The notes beneath the pieces are model-generated. The model saw only the letters and a list, made by a program, of their open reading frames with translations, ran no database searches and had not been told where the DNA came from. The translations under genes and the position numbers were made by a program. Below are positions 9,614 through 17,776 of a stretch of DNA of 64,000 nucleotides, piece after piece; the stretch's first letter is position 1, and each line of letters opens with the position of its first letter. Source of the DNA: CAYLLN01 sp033762315 (GTDB lineage Bacteria > Planctomycetota > Planctomycetia > Pirellulales > Pirellulaceae); contig JANRLS010000080.1 of NCBI GenBank assembly GCA_033762315.1, positions 13,819 through 77,818 of the forward strand. Reading direction: 5' to 3'.

Positions 9614-10096
9614 ATGCGGCTGGGAGTGATTAGCGATTCGCACGGTCGGGTGGCGAACGTTCAGGCGGCGGTGCGGATGCTCGAATCGCTGGAGGTGGAC
9701 GAAGTGCTCCACTGCGGCGATATCGACTCGCCGGAGATTCCCCGGCTGCTCACTGGCTGGCGAGCGCATTTTGTCTTTGGCAATTGCGATCACGACGAGG
9801 CCGAGCTGCGGCAGGCAATCGAAGCGGCGGGGCTGCTTTGCCACGGGCGATTCGCCGATTTGCAACTGGGCGGGCGCAAAATTGCCTTGCTGCACAGCCA
9901 CGATGCCCGCCGCTTTCGGGAAGTTTGCTCCAATGGTGAATACGACCTCGTCTGCTATGGCCACACCCACGAGGCCGAGCAGCACCGCGCGGGAAAAACG
10001 CTAATCCTCAACCCCGGCGCGCTCCACCGAGCCACGCCGCACACGCTGGCGATTGTTGATCTCGACACGTTAGAAGCCAGCATCGTGCCGGTGTGA
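9614..10096 (+). CDS. YfcE/MJ0936-type metallophosphoesterase
   Basis: A 160-residue calcineurin-like phosphoesterase of the YfcE/MJ0936 type, which hydrolyses small phosphodiesters with a two-metal centre. The full motif series is present: ISDSHG at the N-terminus (D and H ligands), HCGDID, a GNCDHD block, HSHD, and the closing GHTHEAE with NPGALHRA. The ATG at 9614 starts directly at MRLGVISDSHG, as is usual in the family. It is convergent with the oxidoreductase gene, which ends 13 bases away. Confidence 0.9.
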   Translation: MRLGVISDSHGRVANVQAAVRMLESLEVDEVLHCGDIDSPEIPRLLTGWRAHFVFGNCDHDEAELRQAIEAAGLLCHGRFADLQLGGRKIALLHSHDARRFREVCSNGEYDLVCYGHTHEAEQHRAGKTLILNPGALHRATPHTLAIVDLDTLEASIVPV

Positions 10097-10109
10097 GGGT
10101 CGGTGGTTT

Positions 10110-11492
10110 TTATCGCAAACAGGCGGCCAGTTCTTTATCCCACGGGGCGCGATAGGGGCGCTCCAGCAGCGCTTGGGCCTCGGCATCGCCGACGATCAAC
10201 TCGCTGGCCGCATCCCAGCGCAATTGCCGGCCGAGGCGAAGCGAAAGATTGGCGAGGTGGCAGGCGGTGGCGGTGCGGTGCGCGCTGGCGAGGTCCGACA
10301 GCGGAGTTTCTCGCGAGCGGATGCAGGCCAGAAAATTGCCAAGGTGCGATTGAAACTGCTCGTCGCTACTGCCCGATTGGTCGTCGATGGGCTCGGCCCG
10401 CCAGCGCTTGCCGCCGGTGGTGGGAGCGGGCTTGATCGGACCACCCACGGGATGCTCGCCGATTCCCGGAATCGAGCTTGCGGCGGGAAGATCGGGGTCG
10501 GCGGTCAACTGAAACCCGGCCCGCGATAGACTGAGCTGGCCGTTCGCACCGAAGAAATCGAGGCCGAACGGATCGGGCTGGCCGCGCGACGCTTCGCGAA
10601 GAGTCCAGGCGAGCGAGAACTCGCCGCAGTCGAACAGGGCATCCTGGGTGTCGGGGGTTTCGCCTCCATCCTGCAGAATAAACCGCCCGCCGATGCTGGT
10701 CACCGACCGGAGCCGGGCCAGACCGAGTATCCAATCGACGATGTCGAAATGGTGAGCACCAAGATTGGTCATTTGCCCGCCGGAATAATCCCAGAACCAG
10801 CGAAAGTGGTACATCGCCCGAAGCGGGTTGTAGGTGCGGGCTGGCGCGGGGCCGAGCCAGAGGTTCCAATCGAGTTCGGGGGGCGGATCGATGTCGGCTG
10901 GGCGGCCGAATCCGAAGCCGATGTTCCGCGTCGCCGCCGCCCGCACCGAGTGAACCTTTCCCAGGCTCCCCTTTTGCAACAGCTCGCGGGCCCGCTGATA
11001 GTGTTTGCCCGACCGCTGCTGCGTGCCGACCTGCACGACGCGGCTGGTGCGGCGGGCCACTTGTTGCATCCATTGCCCTTCGCGCTGAAACAGCGTGAGC
11101 GGCTTCTCGACGTACACATCCTTGCCGGCGTCGCAGGCCAAGATGGTTTGTAGGGCGTGCCAGTGGTCGGGGGTGGAAACGATCACCGCCTGCACGCGAG
11201 GATCGTCTAGCAGGCGGCGGAAATCGCTATGCCCCTTGGCCCCGCCCCCGATGGCCGCCAGCCCCTCCTCTTGGCGACCCCGGTGAACATCGCTCAGGGC
11301 GACCAGGTCAAACCCCGGCTCGCGGCGGCAATCGGCCACGTGTCGCTTGCCGATCAGTCCATAGCCGATGAATCCGAGGCCGACTCGCTCGTTGGCACCT
11401 TGGATACGACGATAGCCGGCAGCCGAGAAGGCGAGCGCTCCTCCGGTGCCGAGGGTCCAGCCCAGAAATCGGCGGCGCGAGGCGGATCGCAT
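10110..11492 (-). CDS. Tat-exported Gfo/Idh/MocA family oxidoreductase
   Basis: A 460-residue NAD(P)-dependent oxidoreductase of the Gfo/Idh/MocA family. The N-terminus SRRRFLGW followed by a hydrophobic stretch is a Tat signal, so the folded enzyme is exported with its cofactor. The Rossmann domain shows GLGFIGYGLIGKRH, then STPDHWHALQTILACDAGKDVYVEKP, a hallmark of the family with the catalytic EKP lysine. The C-terminal alpha/beta domain contains NLGAHHFDIVDW. Exported members are numerous in planctomycetes and usually act on sugars or sugar derivatives; the substrate cannot be read here. It is divergent from the phosphohexomutase gene. Confidence 0.9.
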   Translation of the reverse strand: MRSASRRRFLGWTLGTGGALAFSAAGYRRIQGANERVGLGFIGYGLIGKRHVADCRREPGFDLVALSDVHRGRQEEGLAAIGGGAKGHSDFRRLLDDPRVQAVIVSTPDHWHALQTILACDAGKDVYVEKPLTLFQREGQWMQQVARRTSRVVQVGTQQRSGKHYQRARELLQKGSLGKVHSVRAAATRNIGFGFGRPADIDPPPELDWNLWLGPAPARTYNPLRAMYHFRWFWDYSGGQMTNLGAHHFDIVDWILGLARLRSVTSIGGRFILQDGGETPDTQDALFDCGEFSLAWTLREASRGQPDPFGLDFFGANGQLSLSRAGFQLTADPDLPAASSIPGIGEHPVGGPIKPAPTTGGKRWRAEPIDDQSGSSDEQFQSHLGNFLACIRSRETPLSDLASAHRTATACHLANLSLRLGRQLRWDAASELIVGDAEAQALLERPYRAPWDKELAACLR

Positions 11493-11615
11493 CGAAGAAC
11501 CTCCACGAACTGCGAGATGGTCGGATCACGCTAGAATAGGGTCGTGCCGCGCGGGTCGCAATCGGTTCGCACCCCGGCTGGCGGCCGTAGTACCCACCTC
11601 GATACCCACTGCCGC

Positions 11616-13460
11616 ATGTCGTCCCAATTTCAGTTTGCCGCCACGCTCGCGCAGGTCGCCACGGCCGCCGAGGCGAAGCAACTCACTCCCTCGGCAGCGG
11701 CGAACCTTCGCCTTTGGCTGACGGAGCCGCGTTATGCCCAGTATTCCCCGCAAGTGGCCGATCTGGTTGCCGCCGGCAAGTGGAAGGAGCTCGACGACGC
11801 CTTTTGGACCGTCATCCCCTTCGGCACCGGCGGCCGCCGCGGCCGGATGTATCCGGTGGGGTGCAATGTCATCAACGACCGGACGATTGGCGAAAGCGCG
11901 CAGGGGCTGGCCGACTATGTCAAGGAAGTTCAAACTTCGCCAACGTTGAACTTTGAACCTGGAACATTGAACCTCTCCTGCGCCCTCGCCTACGACACCC
12001 GGCACAACTCGCGCTGCTTTGCGGAGCTGTGTGCTGAAGTCATGGTGGCCAATGGATTCCGGGTCTATTTTCTGGATGGCTACCGGACGACGCCGGAGTT
12101 GTCGTTCCTGGTCCGCTACAAGGAATGTGCGTGCGGGATCATGGTCACGGCGAGCCACAATCCGCCGAGCGACAACGCGGTGAAGGTGTATTGGTCGAGC
12201 GGCGCGCAGGTCATTCCGCCGCACGATCAGGCAATTGTGGAGCGGGTGATGCGGGTCGAGAACATCCAGCGGACCGATTTCGCCGCGGCTGTGCAAGCGG
12301 GGCAAGTCATCTTCTGCCAGGACGAAGTCGATCCCGCCTTCCTGCAAAACGTCGTCCAGCAAGGTTTTCCGGGGCCGCGCGACCTGAAGATCATCTATTC
12401 GCCCCTGCATGGGGTGGGTGAATCGGCGGTCTGCCCGGTCCTCGCGGCCGATGGCTTTGCCGAGGTCGAGGTTTTCGCTCCCCATCGCGAGCCGAGCGGC
12501 GATTTCCCCAATGTGCCGGGGAATGTCAGCAATCCCGAAAACGCAGCGGTCTTCGACGCGATCATCGAGCGGGCCAAGGTCACGCAGGCCGATTTGATTC
12601 TGGCGACCGATCCCGATTGCGACCGGATGGGATGTGCCGCCCCGCGCGGCAAGGATCGCAGCGGCGCATGGGGCACCTTCACCGGCAACCAGCTTTGTGC
12701 CCTCGTCGCCGACTATGTTTGTCAGCAGCGCAAGAAAGCCGGCACGTTGAGCAAAGAGCATTTTCTGGTGACGACGCTGGTGACGACGCCGCTGGTGCGC
12801 CGCATCGGCGATAGCTATGGCGTGCAAACTCGCGACAATGTGCATGTGGGCTTCAAGTGGATCGCCGAGCAGATTGACCTCGGCGGACCCGACAAGTTCC
12901 TGCTGGGGACCGAAGAGTCGTATGGCTTTTTGATCGGGCAATATGTCCGCGACAAGGACGGCCCCGCCGCCTGCCTGCTGATGGCCGAACTGGCCGCCGC
13001 GGTCAAAGCCAAGGGGCAAACGCTGTTCGACAAACTCGATTCGCTGTATTGGCAGCATGGTTACCACGGTGAGCGGCAGATCAATGTCTTCATGACTGGC
13101 TCGGCCGGAATGACGCGGATGCAGCAACTGATGCACCAGTTGCGGACCGCGCCCCCCGCGTCGCTCGGCGGTATGAAGATCCGCGCGGTACGCGACTATC
13201 AGGCCCTGACAACCACGCCGCTCGGTGGCACTGCCGCGCCGCTGGCCGCGCCCCCCGCCAACATGGTCATCCTCGACCTCGCCGAGCCGGGGCATCACGT
13301 TGCCGTCCGCCCCAGCGGCACCGAGCCGAAGGTCAAGTTCTATCTATTCACCCACATCCCCGCCGAGCAACTACATCTGCTCGAGATCGCTCGGGACGAA
13401 ATGAACGAGCGGCTCGACCAGTGGGAGCGCGAACTCAAGGCGTATGCGGACGGGGTGTGA
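11616..13460 (+). CDS. Phosphoglucomutase/phosphomannomutase family protein
   Basis: An alpha-D-phosphohexomutase of 614 residues that interconverts hexose 1- and 6-phosphates through a phosphoserine. Motifs in order are the active-site serine loop TASHNPPSDN, the metal-binding DPDCDRMG, the sugar-specificity loop GTEESYG and the phosphate loop RPSGTEPKVKFY. The N-terminal GTGGRRGRM block fits the long PgcA-like subgroup. ATG 11616 is the first family-like start. Residues 104-119 (EVQTSPTLNFEPGTLN) are encoded by a GTTCAA/TTGAAC repeat like that between atpG and atpD, inserted in frame just before the conserved YDTRHNSR. Glucose versus mannose preference cannot be decided. Confidence 0.92.
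   Translation: MSSQFQFAATLAQVATAAEAKQLTPSAAANLRLWLTEPRYAQYSPQVADLVAAGKWKELDDAFWTVIPFGTGGRRGRMYPVGCNVINDRTIGESAQGLADYVKEVQTSPTLNFEPGTLNLSCALAYDTRHNSRCFAELCAEVMVANGFRVYFLDGYRTTPELSFLVRYKECACGIMVTASHNPPSDNAVKVYWSSGAQVIPPHDQAIVERVMRVENIQRTDFAAAVQAGQVIFCQDEVDPAFLQNVVQQGFPGPRDLKIIYSPLHGVGESAVCPVLAADGFAEVEVFAPHREPSGDFPNVPGNVSNPENAAVFDAIIERAKVTQADLILATDPDCDRMGCAAPRGKDRSGAWGTFTGNQLCALVADYVCQQRKKAGTLSKEHFLVTTLVTTPLVRRIGDSYGVQTRDNVHVGFKWIAEQIDLGGPDKFLLGTEESYGFLIGQYVRDKDGPAACLLMAELAAAVKAKGQTLFDKLDSLYWQHGYHGERQINVFMTGSAGMTRMQQLMHQLRTAPPASLGGMKIRAVRDYQALTTTPLGGTAAPLAAPPANMVILDLAEPGHHVAVRPSGTEPKVKFYLFTHIPAEQLHLLEIARDEMNERLDQWERELKAYADGV
11925..11972. repeat. In-frame GTTCAA/TTGAAC repeat inside phosphohexomutase
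   Basis: About 48 bases made of GTTCAA, GTTGAACTTTGAACC and TTGAAC words with inverted arms, similar in composition and word order to the intergenic palindrome at 1780-1846. It codes for about 16 residues between the GLADYVK and YDTRHNSR conserved blocks and keeps the reading frame. Confidence 0.65.
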
Positions 13461-13560
13461 CGTTCCGCCCTACCGCGAATTTCCCCCAAACCCTAAACTT
13501 GACGCTTTCCAGGATTCCGCCCCGGCCCCGCGCCGCGGCCCCATTTTGGCGAGGATTTCG

Positions 13561-14670
13561 ATGTCGTCCGCCACCCTCACCGAACGCGTCTATAACTTCT
13601 CCCCCGGTCCGGCCGTCCTGCCGCTGTCGGTGCTGCAGCAGGCCCAGCGCGAGCTCGTCTGCCTGCCGGGTTACGGCATGAGCGTGCTCGAAATGAGCCA
13701 CCGCGCGCCGGGCTTTTTGGACATCCTCGCCGCCGCCAAGCGCCTGCTGAGGGAGCTGCTGGCGATTCCCGACAACTATCAGATCATCTTTTTGCAAGGT
13801 GGCTCGCGGCTGCAGTTTTCGATGGTGCCGATGAACCTGCTGCGGGGTCAATCCGGCGCGGCCGATTATCTGGTGACCGGCTCGTGGAGCAAAATGGCGG
13901 TCGATGAGGCGAAGCGCGAGGGAAAGGTCAACATCGCCTACGACGGCAAAACGACCAACTTCGACCGGCTGCCCAAAGCGGGCGAGCTGAAGCTCACCCC
14001 CGGCGCGGCCTATGCCTACTTTTGCTCGAACGAAACGATCCAAGGGGTGCAATTCGCGGCGGAGCCCGATGTCGGCGACGTGCCGCTGGTGGCCGATTGT
14101 TCGTCCGACTTTTTGCACCGCCCGCTGCCGGTGGCCAAATACGGCCTGATCTACGCCTGCGCTCAGAAGAACGCCGGCCCGGCGGGAGTGACGGCGGTCA
14201 TCATTCGGGACGACCTCCTCGCCCGCTCGCAAGATTCGCTCCCCGGCTATTTGAACTATGGCCATCATGTGAAAGAGGACTCGCTTTACAACACGCCGCC
14301 GACCTTCGCCATTTATTTGATGAAGCTCGTGCTCGAATGGCTGAAGGACGACATCGGCGGCCTCGCTAAAATGCACGCCCTGAACCAGGAAAAGGCCAAA
14401 CTGCTGTACGACGCCATCGATGGCTCCGGCGGTTTCTATCGGGGCCACGCCCAGCCGGAGGTCCGCTCGCTGATGAATGTCACCTTCCGCCTGCCGAGCG
14501 AAGCCCTGGAAAAGGAGTTCGTCAAAGAGGGAGAAGACCGGGGCCTCGACGGCCTCAAGGGACACCGCAGTGTCGGCGGCATCCGCGCCAGCATCTACAA
14601 CGCCATGCCCCTGGCCGGCGTCGAAACGCTCGCCCAGTTCATGCGCGAGTTCAAGGCGAAGCGGGGTTAG
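13561..14670 (+). CDS. serC: Phosphoserine aminotransferase
   Basis: PLP-dependent aminotransferase of 369 residues that makes 3-phosphoserine from 3-phosphohydroxypyruvate and glutamate in serine synthesis. The N-terminus has NFSPGPAVLPLSVL and EMSHRAP; LQGGSRLQFSMVPMNLL follows; the PLP lysine lies in AQKNAGPAG; the C-terminus contains GHRSVGGIRASIYNAMP, which binds the phosphate. Length and motifs match SerC closely. ATG 13561 is used since the sequence before it is not SerC-like. It follows the phosphohexomutase by 100 bases in the same direction. Confidence 0.96.
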   Translation: MSSATLTERVYNFSPGPAVLPLSVLQQAQRELVCLPGYGMSVLEMSHRAPGFLDILAAAKRLLRELLAIPDNYQIIFLQGGSRLQFSMVPMNLLRGQSGAADYLVTGSWSKMAVDEAKREGKVNIAYDGKTTNFDRLPKAGELKLTPGAAYAYFCSNETIQGVQFAAEPDVGDVPLVADCSSDFLHRPLPVAKYGLIYACAQKNAGPAGVTAVIIRDDLLARSQDSLPGYLNYGHHVKEDSLYNTPPTFAIYLMKLVLEWLKDDIGGLAKMHALNQEKAKLLYDAIDGSGGFYRGHAQPEVRSLMNVTFRLPSEALEKEFVKEGEDRGLDGLKGHRSVGGIRASIYNAMPLAGVETLAQFMREFKAKRG

Positions 14671-14681
14671 GTACGGCGCAG

Positions 14682-15125
14682 CTAATTCTCCGCTGGCGGG
14701 TCGGTAGGGGTCGCCCTGAATGGATTCACGACGCGAACGCCGTCGTAGTCCTGCCCGTCGTTCAGATCTTCGCTACAGACGATGCGGCATCCCAGTAGCT
14801 TGGCGGCTACCAGGATCGCTGCGTCCCAGTAGGAGATTTGATGCCGCTGCCTGGCATCGATCGCCGCCGCTACCAATTCATGGTTGGTGGGGCAGATAGG
14901 AAAATCGACGAGCGAAACTACCACTGCCTTCGCTTCATCGTGCGTTAATCGCAGTCGTTGCTTCGAGACAGCTGCCGCATAGAACTCTTGCGCCACTTGC
15001 GCGGAAAATGCGATCCCCGCCCGCTTCAGTAACCGTCGCGCGAGCGCTTGCTTGGCCTCGTCTTCAGGTGCGTTCGATGCCGCATAAAGCAGCACATTAG
15101 TGTCGATGAAGTACGTCGCGGTCAT
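14682..15125 (-). CDS. PIN-domain toxin (VapC-like)
   Basis: A 147-residue PIN-domain ribonuclease, the toxin half of a VapBC-type pair. The fold's acidic residues are visible: Asp8 in FIDTNVLLYA, Glu in AQEFYAAA, Asp in ISYWDAAIL and a further acidic position in CSEDLNDGQ. VapC toxins cleave specific RNAs, often initiator tRNA or rRNA. Its start lies 29 bases inside the 3' end of the upstream antitoxin gene, the usual TA arrangement. It ends 11 bases from the convergent serC gene. Confidence 0.85.
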   Translation of the reverse strand: MTATYFIDTNVLLYAASNAPEDEAKQALARRLLKRAGIAFSAQVAQEFYAAAVSKQRLRLTHDEAKAVVVSLVDFPICPTNHELVAAAIDARQRHQISYWDAAILVAAKLLGCRIVCSEDLNDGQDYDGVRVVNPFRATPTDPPAEN

Positions 15126-15348
15126 ACAGTTCCTCGCGGCGGAGAGAACCTACCGGTTCGGTATTGCGCGCCTTATCGAGTGCGGCAAAGAGCCGCGCAA
15201 CTGCTTCATCGTTGCGCTGATCTTCAGCGGCGACGGCCGGAGATTGCGGTTGAACTGTCACCTCCAAGACGGTGCCCACGGGGAAAGGAACCGGGACACG
15301 AATTTGTCCTTCGGCCTCCACCGTGGCCTGCGTCGCATAAGACGGCAT
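15097..15348 (-). CDS. Antitoxin partner of the PIN toxin
   Basis: An 83-residue protein preceding and overlapping the PIN toxin. The N-terminal strands (ATVEAEGQIRVPVPFPVGTVLEVTV) resemble the AbrB- or DUF104-like beta domain found in many antitoxins; the C-terminal half is acidic and helical and would wrap the toxin. The ATG at 15348 is decided by AAAGGAG nine bases upstream; an in-frame ATG 24 bases earlier lacks such a site. Pairs of this kind normally repress their own promoter. Confidence 0.7.
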   Translation of the reverse strand: MPSYATQATVEAEGQIRVPVPFPVGTVLEVTVQPQSPAVAAEDQRNDEAVARLFAALDKARNTEPVGSLRREELYDRDVLHRH

Positions 15349-15417
15349 GACTTGGTACTCCTTTGAAAACATCGTCGCAGACTCTATTGTGACTTCACAC
15401 ATGCCCCCAAACCAGTC

Positions 15418-16419
15418 CTAGCTTGACTGCCTCGCTGTTACTGTCGTTAGCACTCCCGCCAGCTTCGCGAAATCCGCCCGGTCGGCGGAAGTCCGATGCC
15501 GCACGGCCGCCAGGATCTGGCTGTCTTTAATCACAAACGCCCCGCCAAGCTGAAAGCCGTCCCCCTCGACCTTGCCAATTCCGTGCCGCAGGAGCGCGGG
15601 CAAGCCGCGCACGATGGCGGCCGGGCCGAGCACTTGCCCAAGCGTGCCGCGGGACAATTCGAACGCCCGAAACAGCCGGCACCCAGGATCGCTGAACTGG
15701 TCGAGATCCCCCAGGCCATACCGATTGAAGAGCGCGGCACCGGCGGCGACGCTGCTCATGTGGACAATGGCGATGCGCACGCGGGCCGCTTCCAGCTTCG
15801 GCCGGGCGGCGGCCAGGTCGGCCAACGCCTCGCGGCAGAAGGTACACCCGGCATGGCGAATGAAGACCACGAGCACCGAGCGTCCGGCTGATAGGTCGGC
15901 CAGCGTCCTTCCATATTGGCTGCCGATGGTTGCCATGGCCTCGTGCAGGCTCAGTGCGCGCTCGCCAGCCGGCGCGCTGTTCGTCCGCCAGGCGTGGTAC
16001 AAAATCGCCGTGAATGGCACCCACCAGATCAGGTCGTTGAAAACATTGACGATGCCAAAGCTCCACGGCAGCGTGCCCGCGATGGCCCCCTGCACAAAGC
16101 CGATCGGCCCCAGCACCTTGCCGAGCCACCCGACCAGCACAATCGGCCAGTGCCGGGCTGGGTCGCGGGCGGCGATGAGGTAGCCCACGCCATACACGCC
16201 GACGACCATCCCCACGCATTGCCAGATTTGCGGATAGTTCGGCGGCTCCATCGCGAGCCACGCGAAGGGCTGGCTGGGCAGCACGATGACCGCCGCGCCC
16301 CAGGCGAGGTTGTAGATGCCCGCGAGCGTTAGCGTCCAGAACATCCAGCGGGGCGGTTGCAGGTTGGCGGAGTTGCCGCGCGCTGGCAACGGGCAGGATT
16401 CGTCGGATTCGGTGTTCAT
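15418..16419 (-). CDS. Membrane-anchored peroxiredoxin-like protein
   Basis: A 333-residue fusion. Residues ~25-145 form about four membrane helices; residues ~160-325 form a thioredoxin-fold domain of the AhpC/TSA or PRXL2 type with a CxxC active site (Cys192 and Cys195 in RHAGCTFCREAL). SelL-type proteins have a related UxxU/CxxC centre; here both positions are cysteine codons. It probably reduces disulfides or peroxides at the inner membrane; donor and substrate are unknown. It is a single gene between the TA pair and the repeat island. Confidence 0.7.
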   Translation of the reverse strand: MNTESDESCPLPARGNSANLQPPRWMFWTLTLAGIYNLAWGAAVIVLPSQPFAWLAMEPPNYPQIWQCVGMVVGVYGVGYLIAARDPARHWPIVLVGWLGKVLGPIGFVQGAIAGTLPWSFGIVNVFNDLIWWVPFTAILYHAWRTNSAPAGERALSLHEAMATIGSQYGRTLADLSAGRSVLVVFIRHAGCTFCREALADLAAARPKLEAARVRIAIVHMSSVAAGAALFNRYGLGDLDQFSDPGCRLFRAFELSRGTLGQVLGPAAIVRGLPALLRHGIGKVEGDGFQLGGAFVIKDSQILAAVRHRTSADRADFAKLAGVLTTVTARQSS

Positions 16420-16538
16420 ACGCCTCTCGTTACCAAGGGCCGCCGGAGAACGCCAGCCCCCGCGGCCCGCCGTAGCTAATGTCTCGGACGAAGTTCCAAT
16501 TCGCGAAGCAGAGCTTCTGGACGTGCGTTCCTAATATC

Positions 16539-16608
16539 GGGTGGGCTTCGCCCGCCATTGGCTCGTCGCTGCGTGATGGCCTTCAAACCGTGGTGGGCAC
16601 AGCCCGCC
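16539..16608. repeat. Repeat unit A, copy 1
   Basis: Starts GGGTGGGCTTCGCCCGCC, then GCTCGTCGCTGCG, and ends GTGGTGGGCACAGCCCGCCAC. It matches 16779-16848 over about 70 bases with no gaps and few differences. Its ends contain the same GTGGGC...GCCCGCC arms as the palindrome before atpG. Confidence 0.8.
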
Positions 16609-16706
16609 ACTACAGCACATCCGCCGCCGGCGTGGCGCTAATTACTTATGGGACGCGCGGAATGCCGTGCTGGGCGGCTTCGCTGCAAATGGCTTGGTAC
16701 CAAGCA

Positions 16707-16776
16707 CTTGCGCGCCACAATCGAAATTAGTTCTCGGGCGGCTTACTATAGTTACAAGGCTTTCCCTCGGAAAATG
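16707..16776. repeat. Repeat unit B, copy 1
   Basis: Begins CTTGCGCGCCA and contains GGCGGCTTACTATAGTTAC followed by a CTCGGAAAAT-like end. A 12-base perfect palindrome (CTTGGTACCAAG, 16693-16704) lies just upstream. The second copy is at 17136-17208; a shorter degenerate trace is seen near 17328-17356. Confidence 0.7.
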
Positions 16777-16778
16777 TT

Positions 16779-16848
16779 GGGTGGGCCTCGCCCGCCACTT
16801 GCTCGTCGCTGCGAGGTGGCCTTCAAAACGTGGTGGGCGCAGCCCACT
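16779..16848. repeat. Repeat unit A, copy 2
   Basis: Second copy of the unit at 16539-16608, exactly 240 bases downstream. Differences are scattered single bases, so the copies are old. Between the two copies lies unit B copy 1, giving an A-B-A order. Confidence 0.8.
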
Positions 16849-17135
16849 ACTGCACTGGACGTGCGTTCCCACGCAGAGCTTGGGCGCGAGTAAGCCCAAA
16901 CCGTGGTGGGCGCAGCCCGCCCGACAGCACTGGTCGTACCATTGCTGGTTGTCTTCGTCGTCGGACGGATTCATGGATGCACCGGTGGATGACGGAAGGA
17001 TGTCTTGAAACAGGAAACTGCTGGCGTTGATTCTTCCCGAAGCGAACTGCCTCCGCGCCCCGCCTCCTGGTCACTTATTGCGATTCCCAAAAGTCGCGCC
17101 GGGCGACTTCTCCGCAAGTTCCAGTCCCCCAGGAA

Positions 17136-17208
17136 CTTGCGCGCCAAATCGCGAATGAGTTTCGGCGCGGCTTACTATAGTTACTAGGGTTTCGTCTCGC
17201 GAAAATAA
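17136..17208. repeat. Repeat unit B, copy 2
   Basis: Shares CTTGCGCGCCA, a short AT-rich spacer, GCGCGGCTTACTATAGTTAC and a CTCGCGAAAATAA end with 16707-16776. It too is preceded by a hairpin (AAGTTCC at 17116-17122 pairing with GGAACTT), so hairpin plus unit B appears to be the repeated module. Confidence 0.7.
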
Positions 17209-17776
17209 AGCCGAGCCGTCTGGGCTGAGCCGGCCTTCCTCCAGGGATCTGAAATGGCGCGCACGGCCCTCGCTCCGCCCCGCCAAAACACGGCGCGCTC
17301 GCAATCGCACGCACTATCTCGCGACAACTTGCGCGCGTCAAGAAACTAGCGCGCGGAATTTCAGGCCGGCATTTGCCAAGGGAACTTCTGCAACCATTAG
17401 AATGATATTTGTGTACACTAACGGCGCTCGGTTCGCCCCAAGCCGCGCTCCAAGTTTTTTGCCGCCGTGACACGTCTGGTCACGGCAGGCGGGCTGGGAA
17501 GACCGCTCTCCGCCGCAAAAAACGTCGCAACTCCCTGCCTAGCAAGGACTTCGGGATTCCTCTTCGCCGTCGCCATCAATCCCGCCGGTCATGCCGAAAC
17601 CATCCCGGTCGAGCAGCGGGTCGTGTGGGGCGACCTTGTCACCGTCGGTCCAAGCCACGCACCAGCGGCGGCCCAGCGGAGTATATTGACTCCGGTCTGT
17701 GCCGCGAGGCTGCGCGATCGGCCACGCGACCAGTATGCCACCTTCGATCAATCCCTACCGATAAATCCCGCCCGCC

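Larger units (their letters stand above)
16420..17776. other. Non-coding island of degenerate repeats
   Basis: About 1.36 kb with no protein-like reading frame on either strand. Short frames exist but have no conserved composition, starts or domains. It contains direct copies of a palindrome-bearing unit (16539-16608 and 16779-16848, plus a half copy at 16894-16930), two copies of a second unit (16707-16776 and 17136-17208), a partial copy of the GTTCCCA...GAG element (16865-16890), and a palindrome at 17464-17486. The base composition is less GC-rich than in flanking genes. Confidence 0.75.

Noticed and set aside
15828..15850. Selenocysteine in the peroxiredoxin-like CxxC site
   Set aside because: Both positions are ordinary cysteine codons (TGC/TGT); no TGA is present.
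16539..16930. CRISPR-like array in the repeat island
   Set aside because: Repeats are degenerate, of two types and irregularly spaced, and no cas gene is nearby.
17464..17486. GCCGTGAC/GTCACGGC palindrome as a terminator
   Set aside because: The T-run precedes the stem on the plus strand and becomes an A-run after it on the minus strand, so it fits neither direction.
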